From NCBI RefSeq assembly GCF_042453785.1, contig NC_091669.1:13809001-13873000 (forward strand): DNA of 64,000 bases. Reading direction: 5' to 3'. The notes beneath the pieces are model-generated. The model was not told the origin of the DNA, did no database searches, and saw only the letters and a list, made by a program, of their open reading frames with translations. Source of the stretch: Malus domestica. Its lineage: Eukaryota; Streptophyta; Magnoliopsida; Rosales; Rosaceae. The translations under genes and the position numbers were made by a program. This document shows positions 10,580-21,246 of this stretch, one piece after another. The first letter of the stretch is position 1; each line of letters starts with the position of its first letter.

Positions 10580-11566
10580 TTAACGGCGTGTTCTGTAGTA
10601 CTCCAAATGTCTCCCTTCCTCACACGCATACTACCTCTTGCTCAGACTACCTCTCCCTCTTCCTCTCCTTCTCGCTCAGACCACCATCACCTAAAGCAAC
10701 ACCAGCGAACTCTGAGCAACACTGGTGAACTCCGCTCGTACCACCGTCCTTCTCTGTTGTATTCTTTGATGGTATGTTTTCAGTCTTTGTATATAATATC
10801 AGTTTGCGTTCAAAATTTTGGGTGGTTGTTATCTTTGAAAATGTTTGTGGATTGTGGTCTGAAAGAAAGGGGAACGAAATGACAACAGGAAAGGGGTTGT
10901 TACTTTTGAAAAAGTTTGAGTAGGCTCTGTTTGTCTCATATTGCGATGCATCATAATAAAAGCAAAGAAATAATGGATAGCATATTTCATGTCTCTATAT
11001 TGATATTATGTTGCAGGGTATGCTGAACAAAGAAACTACAAGATTAGATAGCAAGTCATTATCTAATGACGAAGATGACTTACAAGGTGCAAATCCTTCA
11101 CCTATTCTTTGGAACCTTCTCAAGCCATGATGACTTTGAGATTGACAAATAGGTGAAGGATTTGCACCGTGTAAATCATCTTCATCATTAGATAATGACT
11201 CGCTTTCTAATCTTATAGTTCTTTGCTTTTATTCTGCTGCATCTCCATATGAGACAAACAGAGCCCACTCAAACTTTTTCAAAAATAACAACCCCTTCCC
11301 TGTTGTCATTTCGTTCCCCTTTCAGACCAAAATCCGCAAACCTTTTCAAACATAAAATCAACCCAAAATTTTAAATGCAAATTCATATTATATACAAAGA
11401 CTGAAAACATACCATCAAAGAATACAGCAGATAATGGATGGTGGTCTAAGCGTGGAGTTCACCGGTATTGCTCGGAGTTCGCTGTCAATGCTCTAGGTGA
11501 TGGCGGTCTGAGCGAGAAGGAGAGGAAGAGAGACGCTTAGAGTTCTACAGAACATGGCTTTAACGT
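10580..11566. repeat. Long imperfect inverted repeat (hairpin)
   Basis: The left arm (10580-11106) pairs with the right arm (11148-11566), leaving a 41-base loop. Matching blocks include GATGGTATGTTTTCAGTCTT (left) against its complement around 11400, GAACGAAATGACAACAG near 10870 against 11300, and GGTGCAAATCCTTCACCTAT at the loop. The left arm has extra segments near 10610-10650 and 10965-11035. No coding frame spans it. It could be a foldback transposon or an inverted gene duplication; a transcript would fold into a long double strand. Confidence 0.85.
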
Positions 11567-11569
11567 TTA

Positions 11570-12600
11570 AGCTTCAAAGCATGAACTAGGTCAGGTTCCT
11601 TTTTCTTTTTTTTTTTTGTAATTAAACATGTTAAATTTGTATTGGTCCATGTAATTTAGTCAGTAATTTGGGTACTCCCAGTGAGTACCCAAGTATTATC
11701 CCATTAGAAATTGCTTCTCTTTTTTATTTTGATGGGATTTGAGATTGCTTCTCTAAAAAGCACTTTTGCACATAATATTTTTTATAGAACTACTTTTATT
11801 AGAGATTTGTTGAAATTTTAATGTGCTACTTGCAAAAGCATATGATAATTGAGTTTTTGGTCAATTTGAGTCAATCAAGTTTTTTTTTCTTAAATTTTCC
11901 TTAAGACAAATATTAACTTAAATTTATATAATTAATAATTAACCATATGCAAATAACTTGGTAAAGAATGTAATGTTAGTTAATATGCAAGAAAAGGGCC
12001 CCAGTACTAAATGTAGTATGCAATAGATCAGTTGTACGTGTACATGGGTTGTAGGTAAGAATAAGCTTCCTCTTGTAGAATTGTCCATGAAGAAAAAATT
12101 GGTCACTTAATTTAAGAAAAATATTAGGTAGACCACATTTTTTAAATCACATTGTTGTACAATTTGATGTGTCAAAGTATGCATTACCACATGATTTTTT
12201 ACGCATGATAAATGATATGATTTTAACAACGCATGATATGATATTTATAAAGAATGATGAAACTCATCATAAACCCTAATCAACTAAAACCTAATAGAAC
12301 ATGATGAAACTTGTCATAAAAACTAATAGATGAAACTCACACATACCTGTGCACCCTCAAGGCTAGCCCTAAAAGTGAGATCATTAAGTATTCATAAAAG
12401 ATTGAGAAACTAAATACCTACATTTATTTAACTTAAAAATTAAAGATAAATGAACAAAACAACTATGAGTACATTTGATGAAACTTTTGATTAATGTGTG
12501 TGTGTAACCTGTTCGGTCATGATCCCTAATCAACTAAAACCCTCCACCAAAAGCCATGACTACTAGAGAAGTACATTCTGACACAAGCACTTCTTAACAT
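11570..12600. other. Intergenic, AT-rich
   Basis: Between the hairpin and the MADS gene. Poly-T runs and AT-rich sequence, with several ATGATGAAAC-type short repeats around 12200-12320. I see no gene or element boundary here; the part next to 12606 should contain the 3' UTR of the MADS gene. Confidence 0.6.
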
Positions 12601-12605
12601 TGGTA

Positions 12606-13337
12606 TCACAAGAAATAATAAAATTCACGTCCCATGCACCCTTGACCCTGGCTTAATTTTGGAGGACTCCATGTATCATCCATAGACAAAAGAGAGGAGA
12701 AGTGATCGGAAGGAGTAGTTTCCCGAATCAGCTGATTGGTTCGAACCTCCACATTGTGCTTCAACTTGTACAAGGCTTCCCTGTACTCTTCTAACTCCTC
12801 CAAACTACTCATCATTCCAATCGGTCTCTCCCACCACCCATAAGAACAACCTCCTTCATCTCCTCCATTGTTGTTACTATTACTTTTCTTCCCACCCTTC
12901 AATATTTTCTCTTCCTTCAAGTGTCTCGAAGCTTTCTCATAATCTTGTATTTGCTTCTTACTACTACTCATATTAACATTGAAATAATTAGTAGAACGAT
13001 GAGTGTTGTTTATTTGAGGATGATAATTATCTGGTTGACCTGCAGATAATGAGGCATTGTGACCAACGTAGCGTTCGATAACAGCGTCAGGGGAGGGACT
13101 TCCGAAGCAGAACACCTTGCCACTGTTTGACACAACGATTGCTGCCGTCTCAGCACCGGTCAAAACGCTGAGCTCTGCTGTTTTGTTGAAGAGACCCCTT
13201 TTGCGCTTGGAGAAGGTCACGTGACGCTTGTTCTTGTCTTCAACTTTCTTTATTTCAACCCTTCTTCGACTTTTGCCCTCCTTTTTCCCATTCTCAGCAT
13301 CTTTGTTTGTGATCCTATTATCAGGACTCTTAGCCAT
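12606..13337 (-). CDS. Type I MADS-box transcription factor, AGL61/AGL62-like
   Basis: A single-exon gene of 243 codons, ATG at 13337 and TGA at 12608-12606. The MADS domain covers about residues 23-83: it starts RRRVEIKKVEDKNKRHVTFS, continues with KRKRGLFNKTAELSVLTGAE, and ends VFCFGSPSPDAVIERY. The VIERY ending, a GAE rather than a plant MIKC sequence, the absence of a K box and no introns place it in the type I M-alpha group with AGL61/AGL62. These nuclear factors bind CArG-type DNA as heterodimers, usually in central cell and endosperm. The C-terminal half is low-complexity with a predicted helical stretch (SSLEELEEYREALYKLKHNV). No disruption is visible. Exact orthology (AGL61 versus AGL62) cannot be decided by reading. 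Confidence 0.85.
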   Translation of the reverse strand: MAKSPDNRITNKDAENGKKEGKSRRRVEIKKVEDKNKRHVTFSKRKRGLFNKTAELSVLTGAETAAIVVSNSGKVFCFGSPSPDAVIERYVGHNASLSAGQPDNYHPQINNTHRSTNYFNVNMSSSKKQIQDYEKASRHLKEEKILKGGKKSNSNNNGGDEGGCSYGWWERPIGMMSSLEELEEYREALYKLKHNVEVRTNQLIRETTPSDHFSSLLSMDDTWSPPKLSQGQGCMGREFYYFL

Positions 13338-13398
13338 TAATTGTTAGAGTACTTGTGATATCAATGGCAAACCTAGAGGGGGAAGGGAAATTAATGGC

Positions 13399-13533
13399 AA
13401 ACCCTAGAGAGAAGGAAAGTGATGGCAAACCCTGCTAGATGGAAAACTAATGTAAAACCCTAGAATATTGTTAAGCAATCTTGGAGAGAATATGGAAAAC
13501 CCTAGAGGGAAGGAAAGTGATGGCAAACCCTAG
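13399..13533 (+). promoter_or_regulatory. Telobox cluster in the leader of the MADS gene
   Basis: Four perfect AAACCCTAG motifs at 13399-13407, 13455-13463, 13497-13505 and 13525-13533, plus weaker versions near 13366 and 13428. They lie between the MADS start codon (13337) and a minus-strand TATA box near 13620, so probably in the transcribed leader. Part of the cluster arose by a ~70-bp tandem duplication (TAGAATATTGTTAAGCAATC occurs at 13461 and 13531). Telobox motifs are known recruitment sites for Polycomb PRC2 in plants. Confidence 0.75.
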
Positions 13534-13611
13534 AATATTGTTAAGCAATCTTCAAGAGAATGTGGCAAGCTATCTGAATTTTGGTATGCCTTGTTGTGAA
13601 TAAGGTAACTA

Positions 13612-13622
13612 GTATTTATAAT
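13612..13622 (-). promoter_or_regulatory. Putative TATA box of the MADS gene
   Basis: The minus strand reads ATTATAAATACTA, a good plant TATA box. Transcription would start near 13585, giving a leader of about 250 bases that contains the telobox cluster. Confidence 0.5.
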
Positions 13623-13639
13623 GGTAAGAACCAGTGACT

Positions 13640-14695
13640 TGTTTGCGAAGCATAAGATTATTAAGAGGATTCCTATTAAGAGATGTGAATGGGTGGTAAT
13701 CTCTAAAATGCAGGCTAAAAATATGGACACGGATATACTACAGATAATTACCTATTTTTATCTGACTCTACCCCATTAAATCTTAGTCATTTTCCTATAA
13801 ATATTTCTAAACTTTCTAGCCGATTAACTTAATCCTAATCCGTTTCTTATAATTACAAACTTATACTTTTATTAATTAATTAAAATATTCCAAATTATTA
13901 CTTGGCGTCTTGAAGGGAGTTTTAACTCCCGAGTTATTTATGGAGCTTTGAATATCCTTAAATAGAATATTTTTAGCCATGCAAGTTAGGCTAAAAGATG
14001 CCGATTTAGGAATTCAGAGCTCAAAGATGACAATTGATGAAAACCATATTCCGGTTTGTTTACATCATCACTTAAAACCAATAACTTCATCACTGGTAAC
14101 GCCATCACTAACATTGGTGACTGAAGAAATTGTTATTGGCACTTCAAAATCCAAATCATCACTTAAGCCCAATAACTCTATTAAATACAATAAAAGAAAT
14201 TGTTATTAGCACTTCAAAACTCAAATGTACACCCAAACTTTCTATATTTGAAATAAAATAAAATAAAATAAAAAAATTACTGTGGGGATAGTTCTCATTA
14301 TAAATTTTATTATTAGTGCACAAATCAAATAGCCACACACATTGAAAGAAACAACACAATTTCAGTTTTATAAACTTATCACGGATATAATACAGTTCTT
14401 CATCCACAAAGTAGGCACACCCAACCAACATGAAATATGATAGTCGTGGGGACTTAAACCTTGTTAAACATAGAACTATTATATAAGTACCACAAGAAAA
14501 AGACCGCACTACCCTATGATGATGTTGCAAAGAAACATTGCTTTAAGAGCTAATTTAAGATTGATGTGATTTAAAAAGAAAAAGCTTATGCTATGCTTTA
14601 AGAAAAATTAACTATAAAATAAAGTAACTGAGCATTTGATAAAATATATATATTTAAAATGTTGTGAGTATAAAAAGCAGTATAAAGTAATATTG
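13640..14695. other. Intergenic, AT-rich
   Basis: No gene supported. A phrase containing GAAATTGTTATT and CACTTCAAAA occurs twice (14125-14155 and 14195-14225), and a (AAAAT)n run lies at about 14245-14275. The upstream part probably includes distal promoter of the MADS gene. Confidence 0.6.
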
Positions 14696-14699
14696 TCAT

Positions 14700-14880
14700 G
14701 TATAGCCATTCAATAATACGGTCTGGTAATATTCCTCTTTACTTGTAAGTAAGAGATCTTACGTTTGAATCTCATGGATGGGGAATTTGATATCAAATTA
14801 GGTTGCCCATTGTGTGGCTTAGACGTTCTCCCACCTCCCCCTAGTGTAAAATATATTGTTGTACTTAAAAAAATAATATA
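14700..14880 (+). mobile_element. SINE-like dispersed repeat
   Basis: A ~170-bp unit starting near TGGTAATATTCCTCTTTACT and containing ACTTGTAAGTAAGAGATCTT, then a tRNA B-box-like GTTTGAATCTC, then GGTTGCCCATTGTGTGGCTT and a tail ending in A-rich sequence. Related copies occur at 48075-48375. The B-box-like motif and A-rich tail suggest a tRNA-derived SINE; target duplications were not found, so the class is provisional. Confidence 0.45.
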
Positions 14881-15372
14881 ATCATGTATATATATTAATA
14901 AAAATAGACATGGTAGTAGGGCTAGTAGCAACAATAGCGGTGACGATGGTGGTAAAAGCTAGCATCTCCACCCATTGATGGAGGACAATGGCAATTGGAG
15001 GGCAAGAACAATGAAATTGCCCTCACATTCACTCTAAACAGTCATTACCTTTGTGCAACTCTATCCGTTTGGAACGAGTAAGGGCATGGCCAAGTACTAT
15101 TCACAAATATGTATTTTTTTTACTTTGTTAATGTTTTCTTCGACTTATCATCACATATTATTATCGTCATAGATTTTTGAGTAATTTTAATTATTTAATT
15201 TGTAAGTGTGTTGAACTTTGTAAGATTTTTAAAGTGCAAACTTTGTAAGTTTTTAGAATTTTTCAATAATTTTTTAAAATTTTTATGATTTTTTTTATTT
15301 TTTAGAATTAAATTAATCCTAACTGTTCAATTAGCAATTTTCTGAATCAGAGGCTTACAACGAACCACATTA
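14880..15372. other. Intergenic spacer before the Harbinger element
   Basis: AT-rich sequence with poly-T runs (around 15115 and 15290). Nothing gene-like is visible up to the terminal repeat at 15373. Confidence 0.6.
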
Positions 15373-16060
15373 GAGCAACTCCACCATAGGAGCCCTCCCC
15401 TCAAGCAATCCACTATTCAATCCACCCTGTGAACAATAATTGCCCTTAATGAACAGTAACTGCCTTTTGCATCTCCACCGTTGCACTTGAATAGCCCGGG
15501 CAATAGGCAATAAAATAGTATTAATTTTTTTTTTTTTTTACAAAATAATAGTAAATAAATTTATTTGTAATTTCGGATAAGATATTATAAATCGTTCTCG
15601 TTGCGCCACGTGTCATTTACCCAAAACGACTATTATTGATCATAGATTTCGATAAGATTTTTATCCAATGTCATTGTGCCACGTATTGTTATCTTTTCAA
15701 AATCTTTCAGGACAGATTTCGATCAGATTTTAAATCGTTCTCGTTGCGCCACGTGTCATTATCCGAAAAGATAATTATTGGTGATGGATTTCGATAAGAT
15801 TTTTATCCAATGTTAGCGTGCCACGTGTCGTTATCTTTTCAGAATCTTTTAGGATAGATTTCAATCAGATTTTTAACGAATGACGACATGCCACATGGCA
15901 CTATCTACAACCTAATCATTTCAGAATCCTCCATATAATCCATCATCCATCCTTTTAAATCTCACACCAATTTTCTCAATATCTCTATCATTATTCATAG
16001 TTTCTGCTTCCTTCTTCACCAAATCAAAATCCGTATCATTATTCATAGTTTCTACTTACA

Positions 16061-17468
16061 ATGTCTTCTTCTTCAAGCATGATGTGGGAAATCGATCAAG
16101 AAGAGGAAGAATTGTTTAACCAATCTGAAGGAATGTTGAATCTCCATATAGCCTAAAATGAGAAGGAAGATGATGAGAAGCGGAGAAGGAGAGAAGACGA
16201 AGCAAGAATGGCCAGAGACTCACATTCCTGTCGAGTCATCTAAGCTGTGGCTCACATATGCAGGCCCACCCATTCCGGAAACCTTGATAGAAACAGGCAA
16301 CGACGAGGTGTGGAGCTGTTGGACGATTATTTTGTCCATAACAATGCATTTCCTGATACGTACTTCAGACGTCGTTTTAGAATGGAACGACATTTGTTCA
16401 ACAAAATCATGATTGTTGTTTGCAACCATGATTCTTACTTTGAGCAAAAGAATGATGCTTTTGGTGCTATGGGTCTCCTTCCCGAGCAAAAAATTACTGT
16501 TGTGCTGCGGATGCTTGCGTATGGAGCATCTGCAAACCAAGTGGATGAGATAGCGAGGATGGGGAAATCAACCATTCTTCAGTCCCCTAATGAGGTTTTG
16601 TGGAGCAATCGAATCTATCTACACCACAGAGTACCTCCGGCAACATACTCACATGGACTTGGAAAGGCTTCTGAAGAAAGCCGAGATGCGAGGTTTTCCT
16701 GGGATGATTGGGAGCATTGATTGTATGCATTGGACGTGGAAAAACTATCCAAGTGCATGGCAAGACACTTATGGAAACAGAAAATGAGCAAAAAGTGTCA
16801 TTTTGGAGGTGGTGGCATCTTTTGATACATGGATTTGGCACGCCTTTTTCGAGGTTCCGGAAGCTCAAAATGACCTCAACATCCTTGCCCAATCCCCAAT
16901 GTTCAACGATGTCCTGCAAGGAAAGGCACCAAAAGTCATGTATGAGGTCAACGGATGTATGTACAACGGGCCATACTACCTAGCTGACGGCATTTACCCA
17001 AGGTGGTCAACATTTGTCAAAACAATGCCACGTCTGCGAAGTGCAAAGGAAAAACACTTTGCAAGCTGTCAAGAGGGGTGTAGGAAGGATGTGGAGCATT
17101 GTTTCGGTATCCTCCAAGCTCGTTGGGCAATCATTAGGGGTGCTGCTAGATTGTTTGATGTATAGTCGCTTCGATCCATCATGATGACGTGCATCATTCT
17201 TCACAACATGATTGTGGAAGATGAGTACGATTATGAAGCTGTTGATGAATATGAGTCAGACACGATGAACAATTCAAGAACATGTATATATTGTGCTCAT
17301 GCCACCACCGATGAGCCCGTGCAACATGAGCCATTAGAAAGGGATGGACGTTACAATGAAAGGGTCATTCAACGATATACAGCATTTCAAAGGCCAGACA
17401 TGCACAATGCCCGACAAAATGACTTGATAGGGTACCAGTGGGCATTGAAACAAGCTGAAGATAATTAA
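16061..17468 (+). pseudogene. Harbinger transposase (DDE, plant transposon protein)
   Basis: Starts at ATG 16061 (MSSSSSMMWEIDQEEEELF). It is broken by stops near 16156 and 16239, a frameshift near 16600, a TGA near 16786 and a TAG at 17163-17165. Conserved parts are a helix-turn-helix-like region (LLPEQKITVVLRMLAYGAS), then the nuclease core with the DDE residues still present: D in GSIDCMHWTW, D in YYLADGIYP and E in KDVEHCFGIL. The C-terminus IILHNMIVEDE is typical of the family. The protein would cut and join the Harbinger ends together with ORF1; this copy cannot make it. Confidence 0.9.
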
Positions 17469-17469
17469 G

Positions 17470-17765
17470 TTCATTTAGTGTGTTTTTTATTATTTGGTAT
17501 GTTTATGTAATTTTATTTGGTGTGTTTATTTTAGTTCATTTAGTGAGGCTTTTATTATTTGGTGTGTTTATGTAATTTTATTTGGTGTGTTATATTTTAG
17601 TGAGGTTTTTATTATTTGGTGTGTTTTATTTTAGTGAGGTTTTTATTATTTGGTGTGTTTATGTAATTTTATTTGGTGTGTTTTATTTTAGTGAGTTTTT
17701 TATTATTTGGTGTGTTTATGTAATTTTATTTGGTGCATTTTATTTTAGTTCATTTCGTGAGTTTT
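17470..17765 (+). repeat. Tandem repeat after the transposase
   Basis: About five units of 55-65 bases, each with TTATTATTTGGTGTGTTTAT and GTAATTTTATTTGGTG. It follows the transposase stop directly and therefore lies in its 3' untranslated region. Confidence 0.8.
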
Positions 17766-17867
17766 TTTATAGAAAAAGTATGTTTACGTCATTTGAATAA
17801 AGATTCTCTTATAGTATAAATATATTACCATATTAAATAAATTTACTCTCACTTTAAATAAAGTACT

Positions 17868-18261
17868 TGTTGGAGCAGAAAATTTCAGGTACTCCAATTC
17901 TCCACCAATAAGTAATTTTGAACACGTTGAGAAGCCTTGGACATCATCTTCGCTTGTCAACAATGAGAGCGGGGGGACCTGCAAGAAAACACTTCGACGT
18001 CCAAGTCAGTATTTGTTTAGAATGCTTATAAAATATAGAATGATCTCCTACCTCCTTTTTCTCTCCCCTTTTCTGGTGGGATTATTAGCCTTTTATAGGC
18101 ATTTAAGTCTTGGGCTCCAAGTCCCACTTTCCTTCTATTTCTCCATGTTCCACATTCCACATTCCATGAAGTATCTGATTATACTCCTTTATTTTAGCCC
18201 CACTCCTCAAGTTTAGCATGCTAGTGGCTCGTTTAGTGGAGGAGTAATTTTTTGGCTCCCA
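17868..18261 (-). repeat. 3' LTR of element A
   Basis: Opens TGTTGGAGC on the plus strand (LTR end on the minus strand). It contains a run CATTTAAGTCTTGGGCTCCA and ends GGCTCCCA next to the polypurine tract. Matches 27829-28220 almost throughout. Confidence 0.85.
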
Positions 18262-18349
18262 CATTGCCCCCTTTTTTCTTTGCAAACATATATCATTTAG
18301 GGTCTGTAGAGGAAAAACGTTTTCTTGCAAAAATTCACTTGACTTGAGA

Positions 18350-18715
18350 TATCATCATGAGTTTAGCCTTCGGCTACAATCATAGTTTAGCTTGTGTTTA
18401 CGATCATAGTTTAGCCTTTGGTTATGATCACATAGTCATATTATCGTTCGGCCACGATCAATTGGTCATAACTTAGCCTTCTATTACGATCTCACAATCA
18501 TAATTTAACATTTGGCTACGATCATAATTCAGCATTCGGCCATGATCATAGGTGAATGTTTAGCCTTCGGCTACGATCATACGGTCAATATTTAGCCTTC
18601 GGCTACGTTCATACGGTCATAGTTTAGCCTTCGGCTACAATCATACGGTCAATGTTTAGCCTTCGGCTACGATCATAGGTGAATGTTTAGCCTTTCGCTA
18701 CGATCATAAGGTATT
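18350..18715 (+). repeat. Minisatellite of ~35-bp units
   Basis: Around ten degenerate copies of TTTAGCCTTCGGCTACGATC followed by AT(A/C)GGTCAAT-like sequence. The array lies in the last part of element A, just inside its polypurine tract on the minus strand. It contains the dyad AGCCTTCGGCT, so each unit can form a small hairpin. Confidence 0.85.
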
Positions 18716-18729
18716 TGACCATGGGTTTT

Positions 18730-19590
18730 GGATTTTCAACCCTCGTTCTTGGGTTTCAACCATAATTCGGTCTTGGGTCTTCGACACTCGGTCAAACGAT
18801 CACCGATCATGAGGTTTGGAATTCGACCATACATTTGTCACATGTTTGTGTTGTTTATGTCGTATGGACATTAGTTAGATATGAATAAATATGAATTCTC
18901 TTTATGAATATATACGAATTCTCTTTAATTGTTTCCTCTTACTTAGCACATATTGAATATGTTAATGTTATTGCATTTGAATTGGATATGTGATTTATTG
19001 ATTGGAATTTGGATCTATGTTGAACTGTGGTTGTGATATATTAATGTGCATTGTTATTTTATTTGTCAAAATAATCTATGCCGTCCATCTATTCCTTGTT
19101 AGACTCAACCATATACATCAAGGGGAAGAGTACAAGTACCAACAAGAAGGGAGCAACCACAAGCATCAACAAGATCAAAGGGCCGAAGGGGCCGAAGAGG
19201 CCAACAATCTTCCTAAACGTTAAGCTTTGCTTTTTTGCTTTTGGTTTGTAACTTAATTATTTTGAAACTTTGACTCGTAACTAATTTTTTTGCTTTTGAG
19301 TTTGTTACTTTATTTATTTTAAAACCTTGGCTTGTAACTAATTTTTTTTGCTTTTGGATTTGTTACTTAATTTATTTTTATTGCATGCATGTGTAGTAGA
19401 AATTGAATAGGTAGATCACATATGTTATTGTGCACAGATTCAGATTGCACAGATTCAGATTGGTAGATTCATATAGGCAGATTGCACAGATTTGTGCACA
19501 GATTCAAATTTTAGTCTAACAACAGATTGGGCTGCAGATTGGCAGCCTGTCCAAAAGCCCAAATTTTCAATATAAAAGGTTGAATTTTAG
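18730..19590. other. Interior of element A, no gene
   Basis: AT-rich sequence with a threefold ~62-bp tandem repeat at about 19222-19385 (TTGCTTTTGGTTTGTAACTT-type units). A short frame at 19100-19223 is rich in K, E and Q but matches nothing I recognise. Confidence 0.5.
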
Positions 19591-19594
19591 CCCA

Positions 19595-19806
19595 AAAGCA
19601 TAATATGTCAAATTTAGTCCAAAAGCCCAAAACCATTTTGGGATTCCCGATTTGTCCCGAAATCCCGAAACTATTTCGGGATTCCCGAAAATTGGGATTC
19701 CCGAAAATTTGGTTTGGGATCGGTATTGAAATTGGGATTCCCGAAAATTTCGGTTTGGGAATCGGGACAAGGGTTTCGGTATGGGATCCCATACCGAACC
19801 ACCCCT
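19595..19806 (-). mobile_element. hAT-like terminal fragment
   Basis: Dense repeats of GGGATTCCCGAAAATT and its complement end at 19806 with CGAACCACCCCTA. Read on the minus strand this opens TAGGGGTGGTTCGG, a terminal pattern seen in plant hAT elements with GGGATCCC-type subterminal repeats. No partner terminus or transposase was found nearby. Short frames across it (rich in P, N, F, G) are products of the repeat. Confidence 0.45.
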
Positions 19807-20457
19807 ACATTTGTGTATGACTAACATGCCCCCAAAGTAATTGTATTTCAAATTAGCGGAAGTCTTACCAATGAGCATATATAGGATAGAAAATCTTATC
19901 TAGCAGGCAACTTCCTTACTGTCAGAGTGAATTTACCCTGCAATCTCTTTGCTTAGAAGCTTTTTGTGCAAGCAGTTGGTTCCCCTAGCGCTTGAGTATT
20001 CATATTGCTCCACAATTCATATCTAGCCTTGCACAAGTTACCAATTCCGTACTTTTCTCACTGTCATAGCCATATAGAGAATAATAAATTCACTAGAGAA
20101 ATTCATGTTGTGGAGACCACAAGTTGGTGAATAATATGTTAGCTAAATTGAAGATATCAATTTCTGTCTCCTCCAGCAATAATATTGAAGCTTTGTTGAG
20201 ATGCACACGTGACACCATCTTCATTTAGCCGTATAAGTGGCTTTTCGATCTTCTCCGTAGCCCATGTCTTGACCATGCGAATGTTCTCAACAATTTTTTT
20301 TTTTTAGACTCAACTTGGTCAAGCAAAAGTTTTGTCCTTTCATGAGAATCATGCATACTCGTCCATATAAGAGCAATTCAACTATCAAATGTGATGGTGT
20401 TCAAATGAGGCATGAAGGCTTATCTTCCATGTGTATTCACATAGGAGCTTTAAATCC

Positions 20458-20828
20458 TGTTTATACCATATTTAGGGCCTCTGTATTTAGATCTCGTACA
20501 AATACTCGGGGGACTTAAATGTAATTATGTGATAAAGGAATGGGCAAATATGTAATAAGTGAGGAGTCCTTATTCTATAAAAGGACTCCTCACCCTCACA
20601 ATAAGGGAAAGCCAATTCCTAAGGCTCCTCACCCACTCAAGCTCTCACTCTCAGAACCTCTCAGATTCATTACAGATGCTCTCTTTCTCCCCCTCAGAAA
20701 TACCATATCAGTGTGGACGTAGCCCAAACCTTGGGGCGAACCACGATACATCTTGTGTTATTTACATTACTTACAGATTCACGGTCAGATTTATGTTGTT
20801 CCAAGACCTCCGGTTTTGTGCATCAACA
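20458..20828 (+). repeat. 5' LTR of element B
   Basis: TGTTTATACC to CATCAACA. It contains the TATA box TCTATAAAAGG (about 20574-20584), followed by CTCACCCTCACAATAAGG. Pairs with 23804-24175. Confidence 0.9.
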
Positions 20829-20830
20829 TT

Positions 20831-20848
20831 TGGCGCCGTCTGTGGGAA
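20831..20848 (+). other. Primer-binding-site-like motif of element B
   Basis: TGGCGCCGTCTGTGGGAA starts two bases after the 5' LTR. Nearly the same motif (TGGCACCGTCTGTGGGAA) follows the 5' LTR of element A, so both probably use the same tRNA primer. I did not assign the tRNA. Confidence 0.75.
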
Positions 20849-20958
20849 TCGACATAAAAATTTATGTCGGTTCTCTCTCAATTTTTCACCTCCGCTGTGA
20901 ATCTGCAAAACCTTCAAAAACCCAGAAGCCAAAAATCAGATAAACAAAAATCAAATTC

Positions 20959-21246
20959 ATGGAGATATCATCTTTTACTCTGTCCACTCCAAGATCCCCA
21001 CGTTTTCTCCCTTTCCAATCATCCCAATCCACCTTCTTGTCTAGCAATGGCACCACCGTTTTGTCCTTCAACAAAACCACTGTCAATGGCAGTGCTTTGG
21101 TTCTGAGCAGAAGTAGAACGAGAACCGAGAGAGCCCAGAAGAGTATGACGTGTAACGCTCTGTTTGGTCTGGGGATGCAGAGCTTGTGGTTATAGCCGGT
21201 GTGGCGGCTCTGATTTTTGGGCCCAAGAAGTTGCCTGAAGTGGGGA
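20959..21246 (+). pseudogene. Captured fragment of chloroplast TatA/Tha4-like gene
   Basis: From ATG 20959 the frame reads as a serine-rich chloroplast transit peptide (MEISSFTLSTPRSPRFLPFQ) and reaches TCNALFGLG. After a one-base frameshift the next frame reads ELVVIAGVAALIFGPKKLPE, the transmembrane hairpin and FGPKKLPE motif of TatA. TatA/Tha4 builds the pore of the twin-arginine translocase in thylakoids. The fragment stops at PEVG, before the amphipathic helix, and joins a different gene piece at about 21247. It lies between the primer-binding site and the next captured fragment, so it is cargo of element B. Confidence 0.85.

Noticed and set aside
18350..18715. CRISPR-like array of regular repeats
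   Set aside because: This is plant nuclear DNA; units are degenerate and adjacent without unique spacers, and no cas-like gene exists. It is a minisatellite.
19511..19878. Frames of ~100 codons with repeated PIPKP/GIPI-like peptide
   Set aside because: They reflect the GGGATTCCCGAAAATT repeats of the hAT-like terminus in several frames on both strands, not a gene.
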